From positions 62,001 through 126,000 of the forward strand of contig CAVZBX010000006.1 in assembly GCA_963773655.1 (NCBI GenBank): DNA of 64,000 bases, in the 5' to 3' direction. The position numbers and the translations under genes were made by a program. This stretch comes from DASSQJ01 sp963773655 (lineage in GTDB: Bacteria > Actinomycetota > Actinomycetes > Actinomycetales > Dermatophilaceae). This document shows, piece by piece, positions 1 to 8,170 of this stretch. A model generated the notes under the pieces. It ran no database searches. It was not told the origin of the DNA and was given only the letters and a program-made list of their open reading frames with translations. Positions within the stretch are counted from its first letter, which is position 1, and the number at the start of each line of letters is the position of its first letter.

Positions 1-164
1 CCGCCGTCGTCGTCCTTCTTGATGATCAGCAGGTCGAGCACCCTGACCAGCTCACGGTCGACGAGGTCCATGATGGCCGGGGCCACCTCGCCGTTGAACT
101 TGCTCCCGGGGAACTCGACCACGATCCAGTCGACACTTCCCAACACGTCCGGTGACGCCACCAT
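1..164 (-). CDS. DUF6325 family protein (3' end cut by window edge)
   Basis: Reading leftward from an ATG at 164, the frame stays open to the window edge (54 codons) and gives MVASPDVLGSVDWIVVEFPG followed by a stretch containing FNGEVAPA and LVDRELVRVLDLL. This VEFPG...FNGE...LVDR..IRVLDLL pattern is what I know from the small actinobacterial DUF6325 family, whose function is unknown; some members sit next to SHOCT-domain proteins. Only the N-terminal part is inside the window. No clear ribosome binding site was found, so the start could be a few codons off. The call rests on motif memory alone. Confidence 0.6.
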   Translation of the reverse strand, partial: MVASPDVLGSVDWIVVEFPGSKFNGEVAPAIMDLVDRELVRVLDLLIIKKDDDG

Positions 165-364
165 CGCGTTGCTCCATCTCTCGGACGGCGCGACCGGTTG
201 GGTCGACACCGTGGTTGTTCGGCGCTGTCCGCGTCGCCCTCCAGTCGACCACCGCCCGGTGCCGCCCGCGTCACCCCCGGAGGACGAGATCCGGGCCCCC
301 CGGCGGCGCCCACCGGCAGGGTCCCCGCCCGTCGCCACCGAGTCGTCGGCGACGTCAGCGGCCC
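165..364. other. Intergenic region, no gene recognised
   Basis: About 200 bases between the DUF6325 start and the alcohol dehydrogenase stop. Reading frames here are arginine/proline-rich shadows. A GGCCCTC...GAGGGCC inverted repeat at about 360-383 overlaps the dehydrogenase stop codon and could act as its terminator. Confidence 0.4.
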
Positions 365-1381
365 TCAGGGGCGGAGGAGGGCCTTGATGCTGCGGCGCTC
401 GTCCATCGCGGCGTAGGCCTCGGCGGCCTGCTCCAGCGGGAGGGTGAGGTCGAACACGCGCCCGGGGTCGATGGCGCCGGACCACACCCGGTCCAGCAGG
501 TCGGGAAGGTAGCGGCGCACCGGCGCCGGCCCGCCGCGCAGGCCGACGTTGCGCCAGAACATGTTCCGCTGGTCGAGCTCGGTGACGTGCGGGAGCCCCA
601 CCCACCCGACCATCGCACCGGGGCGTGCCGAGCGCATCGCCTGCTCGACCGAGTCCTCGGTGCCGACGCACTCGAGGACGGCGTCGGCGCCGATGCCGTC
701 GGTCAGCTCGCGGACCGCCTCGACGCCCTCGTCACCGCGCTCGGCGACGACGTCGGTGGCCCCGAACTCCCGCGCCACGGCCTGCCGTGGCTCGTGCCGG
801 CTCATCGCGATGACACGGGCGGCGCCCAGCTGGGAGGCGGCGAGCACGCCGGAGAGCCCGACCGCGCCGTCCCCCACGACGACGACGGTGCTCCCCGGTC
901 TCACGTCGGCACACACGGCGGCGTGCCATCCGGTGGCCATGACGTCGGAGAGGGCGAGCAGGCTCGGGACCATCGCGTCGTCGGGGTGCTCCGGCGTGGC
1001 GACGAGGGTGCCGTCGGCGTGGGGGATGCGGATCGCCTCGGCCTGGCACCCGTCGTAGCCGCCGCCCTCCAGGCAGTTGGCCTGCTCGCCCGCGCGGCAG
1101 ACCGCGCAGGTGTTGTCGCTGTACAGGAAGCCGCCCACCACGAACTGCCCGGGGCGCACCGACGTCACCTCGTCGCCGACGGCCTCGACGACACCGACGT
1201 ACTCGTGGCCGATCGGCCGGGGCCGCCGCACCGGCGGGATGCCCCGGTAGGGCCAGAGGTCGGACCCGCACACGCAGGCGGCGACGGTGCGCACCACCGC
1301 GTCGGTGGGCTCGAGGACCGTGGGGTCCTCGCGGTCCTCGACCCGCACGTCACGTACACCGTGGATGACTGCTCCTCGCAT
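365..1381 (-). CDS. Zinc-dependent alcohol dehydrogenase (MDR family)
   Basis: 338 aa medium-chain dehydrogenase. The N-terminal catalytic domain shows ACVCGSDLWPYRG, with the catalytic zinc cysteine, and GHEYVGVVEAVG. A structural-zinc cysteine cluster follows (CAVCRAGEQANCLEGG). The Rossmann domain carries VVVVGDGAVGLSGVLAA. It should oxidise or reduce an alcohol/aldehyde with NAD(P); the substrate is not evident. I chose the ATG at 1381 (MRGAVIHGVRDV) because family members begin with this strand; the frame is open further upstream but that extension is arginine-rich and unlike the family. It is divergent from the secreted protein at 1520 and appears monocistronic. Confidence 0.9.
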   Translation of the reverse strand: MRGAVIHGVRDVRVEDREDPTVLEPTDAVVRTVAACVCGSDLWPYRGIPPVRRPRPIGHEYVGVVEAVGDEVTSVRPGQFVVGGFLYSDNTCAVCRAGEQANCLEGGGYDGCQAEAIRIPHADGTLVATPEHPDDAMVPSLLALSDVMATGWHAAVCADVRPGSTVVVVGDGAVGLSGVLAASQLGAARVIAMSRHEPRQAVAREFGATDVVAERGDEGVEAVRELTDGIGADAVLECVGTEDSVEQAMRSARPGAMVGWVGLPHVTELDQRNMFWRNVGLRGGPAPVRRYLPDLLDRVWSGAIDPGRVFDLTLPLEQAAEAYAAMDERRSIKALLRP

Positions 1382-1519
1382 GCCGACAGTCTGACGCCCG
1401 CCGGCGGCCGCGCGAGTCTCAGGCGCGGGAGAACCGGCGCACAGGTGCGCGACAGCCGGACGCCGGACGGTGGTGGTCGAGCGGATGACCGACATCCGCA
1501 CCGATCCCCAGGAGAACCC

Positions 1520-2050
1520 ATGCGTCGCAACACCATCGGACTGACCCTCGCTGCCCTCGCCGCGGCCGGCGTGGTCGGCGTCGCCGGCGCGGCCGTCGCC
1601 GACGCCGCCGACGACTCCGCGTCCACCTCAACCGCCTCCCCGTCGGCCGCGCCGTCGGCGGGCGCGTTGCCGGGAGGCGGGGAGGACGGTGCGGACAGGC
1701 TGCCCGACGGCCGCGCCGGCGGCCCGGGAGGGGGCACTCAGGACGAGGTCGTCACCGGTGACGAGGCCCAGCGGGTCGTCGACGCCGTCGAGGCCCAGGA
1801 CTCCTCGGTCACCGTCGACACCGTCCGCAAGGACCCCGACGGCTCCTACGACGCCCTCGGCACCCGGGACGGCCGGCCGGTCTTCTACGAGGTGAGCGCC
1901 GACCTGACGACCGTCACCGAGCGGCAGGGCGGCCGAGGTGGCCCGGGTCGGGGCTGCGACGGTGACGACTCGGCCGCCGCGGACGGCTCGGGCGGCGCGA
2001 CCAGCAACAGCAGCTCGAGGACGAGCGCCGACGCGGCGTCGTCGGTCTGA
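1520..2050 (+). CDS. Secreted PepSY-like hypothetical protein
   Basis: 176 aa. It starts with a signal peptide (MRRNTIGLTLAALAAAGVVG, then an Ala-rich cleavage region AAVADA). A Ser/Thr/Ala/Pro/Gly-rich linker follows, then a compact segment of about 60 residues (DEAQRVVDAVEAQ...VRKDPDGSYDALGTRDGRPVFYEVS) that reads like a PepSY-type fold (helix plus beta strands with D-G-S-Y and V-F-Y-E). The C-terminal tail is again low-complexity Gly/Ser. An AGGAG Shine-Dalgarno at 1510-1514 supports the ATG at 1520. The mature protein is probably extracytoplasmic. The frame is open far upstream, but that stretch is antisense to the dehydrogenase and not coding. Confidence 0.7.
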   Translation: MRRNTIGLTLAALAAAGVVGVAGAAVADAADDSASTSTASPSAAPSAGALPGGGEDGADRLPDGRAGGPGGGTQDEVVTGDEAQRVVDAVEAQDSSVTVDTVRKDPDGSYDALGTRDGRPVFYEVSADLTTVTERQGGRGGPGRGCDGDDSAAADGSGGATSNSSSRTSADAASSV

Positions 2051-2063
2051 CCTTCCCCGGCAC

Positions 2064-2139
2064 CACCCCGTCGAGTGAACAGGACCGCCGCCTGCCAGCC
2101 GGCTTCCTGACGCGGCGTGTCCTGCTCACTCGACGGGTG
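2064..2139. terminator. Long inverted repeat between convergent genes
   Basis: CACCCCGTCGAGTGAACAGGA (2064-2084) and its near-perfect complement at 2120-2139 flank a 35-base spacer. The right arm overlaps the last codons of the minus-strand BrkB-like gene. Its place between two converging genes fits a bidirectional terminator, although the loop is long and no T-run is present. Confidence 0.45.
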
Positions 2140-3193
2140 GGGGGTGGACGGCTCCGGCGGGCGGGGCGCCGTCAGCCTGCGCTGCGGCCGCGCCGGCGTC
2201 CCCCTCCGCCGGCACCCTCTGCACGGGCGCCGCCCGGGACGCGTCGGCGATCGCCGCGGCGACCGAGGCCGAGCCGTACAGCGCGAGCGACTGGAGGAAG
2301 AGCACGAACATGATGCCGATGGGGGCGGCGAGGGCCCCGTACTGCGGCTTCGCGACGACGAACCCCAGCAGCACGGCCATCCCCAGCTTGAGGACCTCGG
2401 TGACGAGGGCTCCGACGGCAGAGCCCCAGGCAAGAGCGGCCCGCCCGGGGCGGATGCCGCCGAGATGCCCCAGCAGCAGCCGGATGACGAGGAAGTTCAG
2501 CGCGAGCGTGGTGGCCGCGGCGACGACGCCGAGCAGGACCCGTGGACCCGACCAGTCGATGCCGACGAGCTCGAGAAGCCGGTCGGACAGCGTCGCCAGG
2601 ATGCTGGACCCCACGTAGGAGAGCAGCACGAGCGGGGCCAGGAGCACCAGCCAGCCCGCTGCGCGCAGCCGCACGAGGAGGAAGGACCGGGGGTTCTTGG
2701 GCGCACCGTAGATGAAGCGGAGCGACCGGCTGGCCGCCATCACCGCTCCCGTGGCGCTGTAGAGCAGGGCGATGCCGCTGACGACCGACGCCGTCTGTCC
2801 GGTGCTCCTCAGCAGGTCGGTGTCGAGGGACTCGCCGGCGACGCCCGGGAACGCCTCGGACACCGCCTGGGTGACGTAGCGGGCCAGCCACTCGGTGCCG
2901 AGCAACGCGGTGAGCCCGTAGGCGAGCGTGACGACCGACAACAGGGCGAGGAACAGGTAGTACGTCGTGCCCGCGGCGAGCAGGGTGGCACGGGAGTGGG
3001 TGAACCGCACCGTGGTGCGGTACGTGACCCCCGCGAGCGGGCCGACCCGGCCCTGCCTGGCCTCGAGGGCCCGGACCGCGCCGGGCACCGGCCGGGGCTC
3101 GGGGTCCAGGCGCCTGCCCGGGATGGGGCGCAGCCCCTCCTCAGGTGCCGGCGCGCCATCGTCCTCGCGGCGTCGGCCGAGGTGCAGGTCCAC
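2126..3193 (-). CDS. YihY/BrkB-family inner membrane protein
   Basis: 355 aa. After a cytoplasmic N-terminal stretch of about 60 residues there are about six hydrophobic segments. The diagnostic region is ATLLAAGTTYYLFLALLSVVTLAYGL, matching the family signature in which an A-A-x-x-Y-Y-x-F segment opens the first helix. SYVGSSILATLSDRLLELVG and IGIMFVLFLQSLALYGSA follow. The family was once called ribonuclease BN by mistake and its function is unresolved; some members affect envelope or virulence traits. The C-terminus is an Ala/Gly/Pro-rich tail. It converges on the secreted protein at 1520. Confidence 0.85.
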   Translation of the reverse strand: MDLHLGRRREDDGAPAPEEGLRPIPGRRLDPEPRPVPGAVRALEARQGRVGPLAGVTYRTTVRFTHSRATLLAAGTTYYLFLALLSVVTLAYGLTALLGTEWLARYVTQAVSEAFPGVAGESLDTDLLRSTGQTASVVSGIALLYSATGAVMAASRSLRFIYGAPKNPRSFLLVRLRAAGWLVLLAPLVLLSYVGSSILATLSDRLLELVGIDWSGPRVLLGVVAAATTLALNFLVIRLLLGHLGGIRPGRAALAWGSAVGALVTEVLKLGMAVLLGFVVAKPQYGALAAPIGIMFVLFLQSLALYGSASVAAAIADASRAAPVQRVPAEGDAGAAAAQADGAPPAGAVHPPPVE

Positions 3194-3286
3194 GGTCCTG
3201 ACGGTAGCGGTGCCCCCCGGGGCGGCCCCGGCGCGGCTCGGTGAGCGCGCCCCGGCGGGTCGGTGACCGGGCGAGTCGCGGCCCGC

Positions 3287-3940
3287 TCAGGGGCAGGTCC
3301 GCTCCGCGGTGCCGCCGAACTCGGGGACCGGACGGCGCTCCGCCTCCTCCGCGGTGGCCGCGACGCCGTTGGCGGCGATGTCGTCGATCAACCACGCCAT
3401 CTCGTCGATCTCGCGCACCTGGGCCTCGATGATCCCCACCGCGAGCTCGCACACCCGGGCGTCGCTGATCCCGGAACGCTCACTGGTCAGGATGGCGATC
3501 GAGTGGTGCGGGATCATGGCCCGCATGTACGACTGGTCCTCGACCGTCGTCTGGCTCCGAACCAGCCACAGGGCGCCCCCGAAGACGACGGCCGCGGCCA
3601 CGAAGATCGCGATGTTCGCGCGCCGGCTGCGGTACATCCCCAGCATGAAGGCGAGCATGATCGCCGCCATCACCGCGACCATCACGAAGGTCATGTAGAA
3701 CCGGGTCTCGCTCCACCGGACGTGGCCCCAGGTGTAGGTGTTGAGGTACATGATCACGAACATCGCGACGCCTGACGTGGCGATCATGAGCCCGAAGCGG
3801 AGGTAGCTCATCGAGACCCCCTGCCCTCTCCCTCCGTGCTCGCTCGGGGTCTCGTGGTGGTGGCCGGAGCTCATCGAGCGCCCGTTCTCGTCCTGGTCCT
3901 TCGGGGTCGACGCCGCGCTCCGGGGCCTCGGGTCGTTCAT
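3287..3940 (-). CDS. DUF305 domain membrane protein
   Basis: 217 aa. A His-rich N-terminus (SSGHHHETPSEHGG) precedes three hydrophobic helices (about residues 45-65, 80-100, 112-128). A DUF305 four-helix ferritin-like part then includes the hallmark YMRAMIPHHSIAILTSE and a second helix CELAVGIIEAQVREIDEMAWLI. DUF305 proteins are often found near copper or metal resistance genes, and the HH pair is a likely metal ligand; no such genes adjoin it here. An AGGAGG Shine-Dalgarno lies six bases before the ATG at 3940. Function is inferred only from the family. Confidence 0.88.
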   Translation of the reverse strand: MNDPRPRSAASTPKDQDENGRSMSSGHHHETPSEHGGRGQGVSMSYLRFGLMIATSGVAMFVIMYLNTYTWGHVRWSETRFYMTFVMVAVMAAIMLAFMLGMYRSRRANIAIFVAAAVVFGGALWLVRSQTTVEDQSYMRAMIPHHSIAILTSERSGISDARVCELAVGIIEAQVREIDEMAWLIDDIAANGVAATAEEAERRPVPEFGGTAERTCP

Positions 3941-4098
3941 CGGGTCCTCCTGGTCCGAACGGTTGTGGGCCCCTCCTTCGTAACAGAGACCTGTGCGGCA
4001 CAGGGTTCTCGGATCCGGACCGGGTGGGACTGGTCGGGCGAGTGGCGCCCACCGGCGGGATCACGGCGGGGGCCGATCCCGCAGAGCCGGCGATCCGA

Positions 4099-6267
4099 CT
4101 AGGACGCGGACGCGAGCAGGGAGACCTGGCACAGGGACGCCCGCAGCGGCGAGCTCCCGCTGGTCTCGTCGCTCGGGCCCTGGCGCAGCACCAGGTTGAG
4201 GTTGGCGCTGTCCGGCCCGTACGGCGGGTACCCGGGCAGCCCCAGCTCGTCACAGGACTGCCACCAGCCGTGCTGCGCGACCACGACCCCGGGGTCGAGG
4301 GCGGCCGTGAGCTTCGCGCGTGCCCGGACGGCGCCGGACGGCGTGTCCACGGAGACCCAGTCGCCCGCGCCGATGCCGCGGTCGGCGGCTGTCGACGGGT
4401 GCAGCTCGACCTGCGGGTCGGGCGCGCTCCTCCGCAGGGCCGCCACCTGCCGGTGCTGCGTCTCGCAGAAGAACAGGGACTTCGCGCAGGTGAGCACGAG
4501 GGGGTACCGGTCGGCGAGGTCCGGCCTGGACCGCGGGCTGGCGAGCGGCTCCTCGAACGTCGGCAGGGGCGGGTATCCGTGGGCCGCGAGCGTGGCCGAG
4601 TACAGCTCGACCTTCCCCGACGGTGTCGCGAACCCGGTGTCGACGTACTTGCGGTATCGCGTCGCCAACGGCACGCGCACGCCCTCCGGGTGCGCCCTCA
4701 GCTCCTCGAGGCTGATGCCGCTCGGCGCGAGCTGGTGGCGCCACGCGGCCTCGACGTCGCCGTCCCAGAAGACCTCCCCGAGGCCGAGCCGGGTGGCGAG
4801 GTCGACAACGATGCGGAGGTCCGAGCGGGCCTCCCCGCGCGGTGTGACGAGCGGCCGCCGCAGCTGCACGAGCGACTCCGCCTCCTGGCTGTACTCGAAG
4901 CCGATCTTGAGCGCCTCGGACTCGAACGGGGACGCCACGGGCAGCACGATGTCGGCGAGCTCGGCCGTGGGGGTCATGAAGAGGTCTGCCTGCACGAAGA
5001 AGTCCAGGGCCCGAAGCGCGTCGCGGCCACGGGCGCTGTCCGCGTGGGCCATCACCAGGTTGCCGCCGAAGCCCACGAGGGTGGAGATCCGTCCGTCCAG
5101 GGCCGCCGCGTAGAGGTCCTCCCCCGTGATGAACTCGAACCGGGCCGGGCCCAGCGGGCGCTGGTCGACGCCGACGGCGGGCGGGCGCGGCCCGGCGAGC
5201 AGCTCCCTCCCGTCGACCCGGTTCGAGGGCACGGCCTCGAACAGGACGTTGCCGCCAGGGACGTCCAGGCTGCCGGTGAGCGCGTAGAGGACGTCGACCG
5301 CACGCAGCGTCTGGGTGGCGCCGCGGTGCTGCTCCAGGCCGCTCCACGTGTAGAAGGCCACCGGTCGGGCGTCCCAGAGCGTCCTCGCCGCAGCGACGAT
5401 GTCCGCGCCCGCGACGCCCGTGATCTCCTCGGCGACCTCCGGCCGGAACTCGGCACAGCGCTCCACCAGCAGGTCCCACACCGTCCGGCCGTCGACCTCG
5501 TCAGCGGCGTTCGTCCAGTCGCGCACGAAGTCGGCGTCGTACCACCCGTTCTCGATCATCACGTGGGTCAGCGACAGGGCCAGCGCCGCGTCGGTCCCCG
5601 GGCGCACGCGCAGCCAGTGGTCGGCCTTGGCGGCCAGCCCCGCCTTGCGGGGGTCCACCACGACGAGCTTCGCGCCGCGCGCCACCGCAGCGACGGTGCT
5701 CGTCGCGTGCGCAAGACGCGCGACCGAGGGGTTGTAGCCCCAGAAGAGGATGCACCCGGCGTTCTCCAGGTCCGGCAGGTAGGTGCCCGGCACCGGTGCA
5801 CCGAAGGTGTAGAGCGGCGCCAGGAAGCGACCCCAGCCGCACAGCTCCATGTAGTTGCAGAAGTTCGGGCTGCCGAACGCGCGGACCAACCGCTGGATCC
5901 AGTCGATGGCGTCGCTGATCGCCGACGTCGACGGCGAGCTCGAGCTGAAGGCGACCGACTCGGGGCCCCCCGTGGCGGCCGCGGAGCGGAGCCTCGCCGC
6001 GACCGTGTCGAGCGCCTCGTCCCAGCCGATCCGCTCCCAGCCCGGGTCGGCGGCGTCCTTCGGGGCGGTCCGCCGGAGCGGGTGGAGCAGCCGGTCGGGG
6101 TGGCCGACGATCTCGGGCGCCGCCTTGCCCTTGAGGCAGATCGCCTTCCCGGTGGGGTGGGACGGGTCCGGCAGGAGCGCCCGGAAGACGCCGTCCTCCA
6201 CCTCGGCCCGTGCGCCGCACCTCGAGACGCACAGGGGGCAGAACGTCGGGACCAGGTCCCCGGGCAT
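4099..6267 (-). CDS. Molybdopterin-dependent oxidoreductase, [4Fe-4S] type
   Basis: 722 aa, usual length for soluble MopB-family enzymes (formate dehydrogenase/nitrate reductase/DMSO reductase superfamily). The N-terminal Fe-S motif is complete: FCPLCVSRCG (Cys10, Cys13, Cys17) and AICLKG (Cys44). Cofactor-binding segments follow (ILFWGYNPSVARL, KLVVVDPRKAGLA), and the C-terminal molydopterin-dinucleotide domain includes RYPLVLTCAKSLFFCETQHRQ. No Tat signal is evident, so it is probably cytoplasmic. No partner electron-transfer subunit or FdhD lies adjacent. The ATG at 6267 is preferred; upstream in-frame sequence is Arg/Pro-rich and lacks family resemblance. Substrate unknown. Confidence 0.88.
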   Translation of the reverse strand: MPGDLVPTFCPLCVSRCGARAEVEDGVFRALLPDPSHPTGKAICLKGKAAPEIVGHPDRLLHPLRRTAPKDAADPGWERIGWDEALDTVAARLRSAAATGGPESVAFSSSSPSTSAISDAIDWIQRLVRAFGSPNFCNYMELCGWGRFLAPLYTFGAPVPGTYLPDLENAGCILFWGYNPSVARLAHATSTVAAVARGAKLVVVDPRKAGLAAKADHWLRVRPGTDAALALSLTHVMIENGWYDADFVRDWTNAADEVDGRTVWDLLVERCAEFRPEVAEEITGVAGADIVAAARTLWDARPVAFYTWSGLEQHRGATQTLRAVDVLYALTGSLDVPGGNVLFEAVPSNRVDGRELLAGPRPPAVGVDQRPLGPARFEFITGEDLYAAALDGRISTLVGFGGNLVMAHADSARGRDALRALDFFVQADLFMTPTAELADIVLPVASPFESEALKIGFEYSQEAESLVQLRRPLVTPRGEARSDLRIVVDLATRLGLGEVFWDGDVEAAWRHQLAPSGISLEELRAHPEGVRVPLATRYRKYVDTGFATPSGKVELYSATLAAHGYPPLPTFEEPLASPRSRPDLADRYPLVLTCAKSLFFCETQHRQVAALRRSAPDPQVELHPSTAADRGIGAGDWVSVDTPSGAVRARAKLTAALDPGVVVAQHGWWQSCDELGLPGYPPYGPDSANLNLVLRQGPSDETSGSSPLRASLCQVSLLASAS

Positions 6268-6337
6268 CCACTGATTCTCGCGCTCCGGGCGGCGTGGGGC
6301 AATGGTGCGCGGCCGGCGACGGGTGTCGACGGGCATT

Positions 6338-6382
6338 CGCCACGAAGGTGGCGACGGCCCCCGCCACGAAGGTGGCGAGGGC
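6338..6382 (-). terminator. Duplicated hairpin terminator after the permease gene
   Basis: Two copies of CGCCACGAAGGTGGCG (6338-6353 and about 6362-6377), each a stem with a GAAG-type loop. The second is extended by GCCC/GGGC arms to 6357-6382. They lie 60-105 bases beyond the stop of the minus-strand permease, the expected place for a rho-independent-like terminator in a high-GC genome that lacks T-runs. Confidence 0.6.
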
Positions 6383-6442
6383 CGTCGGGCCGGACGCGGA
6401 GCACCGGTCACCTGGCCGACGCAGTGCGGTGCGGCGCGGGCC

Positions 6443-7951
6443 TCACAGCACCGACAGGCCGCCGGTCGCGAGCATCGTCACCGCCACGGCGGACGCCAGG
6501 GCGACGACACCGGCCACCACCCGCTCGGGGGCCGAGAACACCGGCAGCCGGCTCTCGCGCCGCGCCCAGACGTAGAACGCGGTGCCGACGAGGTAGAACA
6601 GTGCGGCCACGAGCAGGTACTCGAGACCACCTGCGTACACGAGCCAGCAGGCGTAGACGAACGCGAGCGACCCGATGGCCAGGTCACGGGCGCGCCCACC
6701 CCCGTGCTCGTAGGTCTCGCCGCGAGCCGCCAGCAGCAGCTGGTAGCCGGCCGACCAGAGGTACGGCAGCAGGATGAGCGACGTCGCCAGGTAGACGAGG
6801 TTGGTGTAGGTGCTCTCGTTGACGAGGGTCCACAGGAGCAACAGCTGGACGCAGCCGTTCGTCAGCCACAGGGCGGTGGACGGAGCTCCGTGGGAGTTCT
6901 CGCGCGCCAGGGCCCGGGGCATCACGTGCTCGAGGGCCGGAAGGCGCAGGATCTCCACGCACAGCATCACCCAGGCGAGCAGCGCCCCGAGGAGCGAGAC
7001 GACCAGCCCGATGGAGATCAGGCCGGCTCCCCAGCTGCCCACCTGGGACTCGAGCACGCCCGCCATCGACGGGTCGTCGAGGCCGGCGATCTCGGCCTGG
7101 GCCATCAGGCCGTAGGAGAGCAGGTTGACCGCGACGAGCAGGACGAGCACGCCGGCGAAGCCGATCACGGTCGCCCGGCCGACGTCGCGACGGTCACGCG
7201 CGCGCTGCGAGTAGACCGACGCACCCTCGACGCCGATGAACGCCCAGACGGTCACGAGCATCATGTTGCGGACCTGGTCCAGGGTGCTGCCCAGGCTCGC
7301 GCCGTCGATCTCGGTGCTCCGGCCCCAGAAGTCGGCGGTGAACAGACCGGCCTGGAAGCCGACCGCGGCAATGGCGATGAAGGTGAGGATCGGAACCACC
7401 TTGGCGATGGTGACGATCGTGTTGGCCACGGCGGCGCTGTGGACGCCGCGCAGCACCATCGCGTGCACGACCCACAGCAGGATCGACGCGCCGACGACCG
7501 CCGGCACCGTGGAGCCACCCTCGAAGGCCGGGAAGAAGTACCCGAGCGTCGAGAAGAGCAGCACCAGGTAGGCGACGTTGCCCACCCAGGCGGACACCCA
7601 GTACCCCCACGCGGCGCTGAAGCCGATGTAGTTGCCGAACCCGGCGCGGGCGTAGCCGTAGACGCCGCCGTCGACGTCGGGCTTGCGCTGCGCGAGGGTC
7701 TGGAAGGTGAAGGCCAGCATCAGCATCCCCACCCCGGTGACGACCCAGCCGATGAGCAGGGGACCGGGGGCGGCGCTGACGGCCATCTGGGAGGGCAGGG
7801 CGAAGATGCCGCTGCCGATCATGGATCCCACGACGATCGCGGTGAGGGCGGCCAGGCCCAGACCGGTCCTGGCCGTGCCGACGCTGCGACGGTGCTGTGG
7901 GGGTGCGAGGGGGGCCTCGGTGGCGGGGCGCCCGGCTAGCTGCTGAGACAT
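6443..7951 (-). CDS. APC-superfamily basic amino acid/polyamine antiporter (ArcD-like)
   Basis: 502 aa with about 12-13 hydrophobic helices. Family hallmarks are GLAALTAIVVGSMIGSGIFA (first helix, G-S-G/I-F-A substrate loop), DGGVYGYARAGFGNYIGF, and VWAFIGVEGASVYSQRARD, typical of the basic amino acid/polyamine antiporter branch (arginine:ornithine ArcD, lysine:cadaverine CadB). It should exchange a cationic amino acid or its amine at the cytoplasmic membrane. No arginine deiminase genes adjoin, so the substrate cannot be assigned from context. A double hairpin follows the stop. The strand bias and codon use match neighbours. Confidence 0.85.
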   Translation of the reverse strand: MSQQLAGRPATEAPLAPPQHRRSVGTARTGLGLAALTAIVVGSMIGSGIFALPSQMAVSAAPGPLLIGWVVTGVGMLMLAFTFQTLAQRKPDVDGGVYGYARAGFGNYIGFSAAWGYWVSAWVGNVAYLVLLFSTLGYFFPAFEGGSTVPAVVGASILLWVVHAMVLRGVHSAAVANTIVTIAKVVPILTFIAIAAVGFQAGLFTADFWGRSTEIDGASLGSTLDQVRNMMLVTVWAFIGVEGASVYSQRARDRRDVGRATVIGFAGVLVLLVAVNLLSYGLMAQAEIAGLDDPSMAGVLESQVGSWGAGLISIGLVVSLLGALLAWVMLCVEILRLPALEHVMPRALARENSHGAPSTALWLTNGCVQLLLLWTLVNESTYTNLVYLATSLILLPYLWSAGYQLLLAARGETYEHGGGRARDLAIGSLAFVYACWLVYAGGLEYLLVAALFYLVGTAFYVWARRESRLPVFSAPERVVAGVVALASAVAVTMLATGGLSVL

Positions 7952-8170
7952 GGTGCGCCTCCTCGGGCAAGCCCGGGCCGGAGCCCCCGGCCCGGCACTT
8001 CCACGCTACGCGGCGCCGGACGGCGCGGCAGCGATGTGACGCAGGAGTCACACGTCGCAGAACCGGCCGGCGTCGCCGCCGTGGACGCCCTCCCCCTCGA
8101 TGCCGTCACCCGCTGGCGGATCCGTCCGGTGCCCGGCCGTGCGCTGGACCACCGCCGGGCCCCCGAGGCC

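Noticed and set aside
4024..6777. A 917-codon open frame on the plus strand
   Set aside because: It is antisense to the molybdopterin oxidoreductase and permease and has biased Arg/Gly/Val composition; an artefact of high GC.
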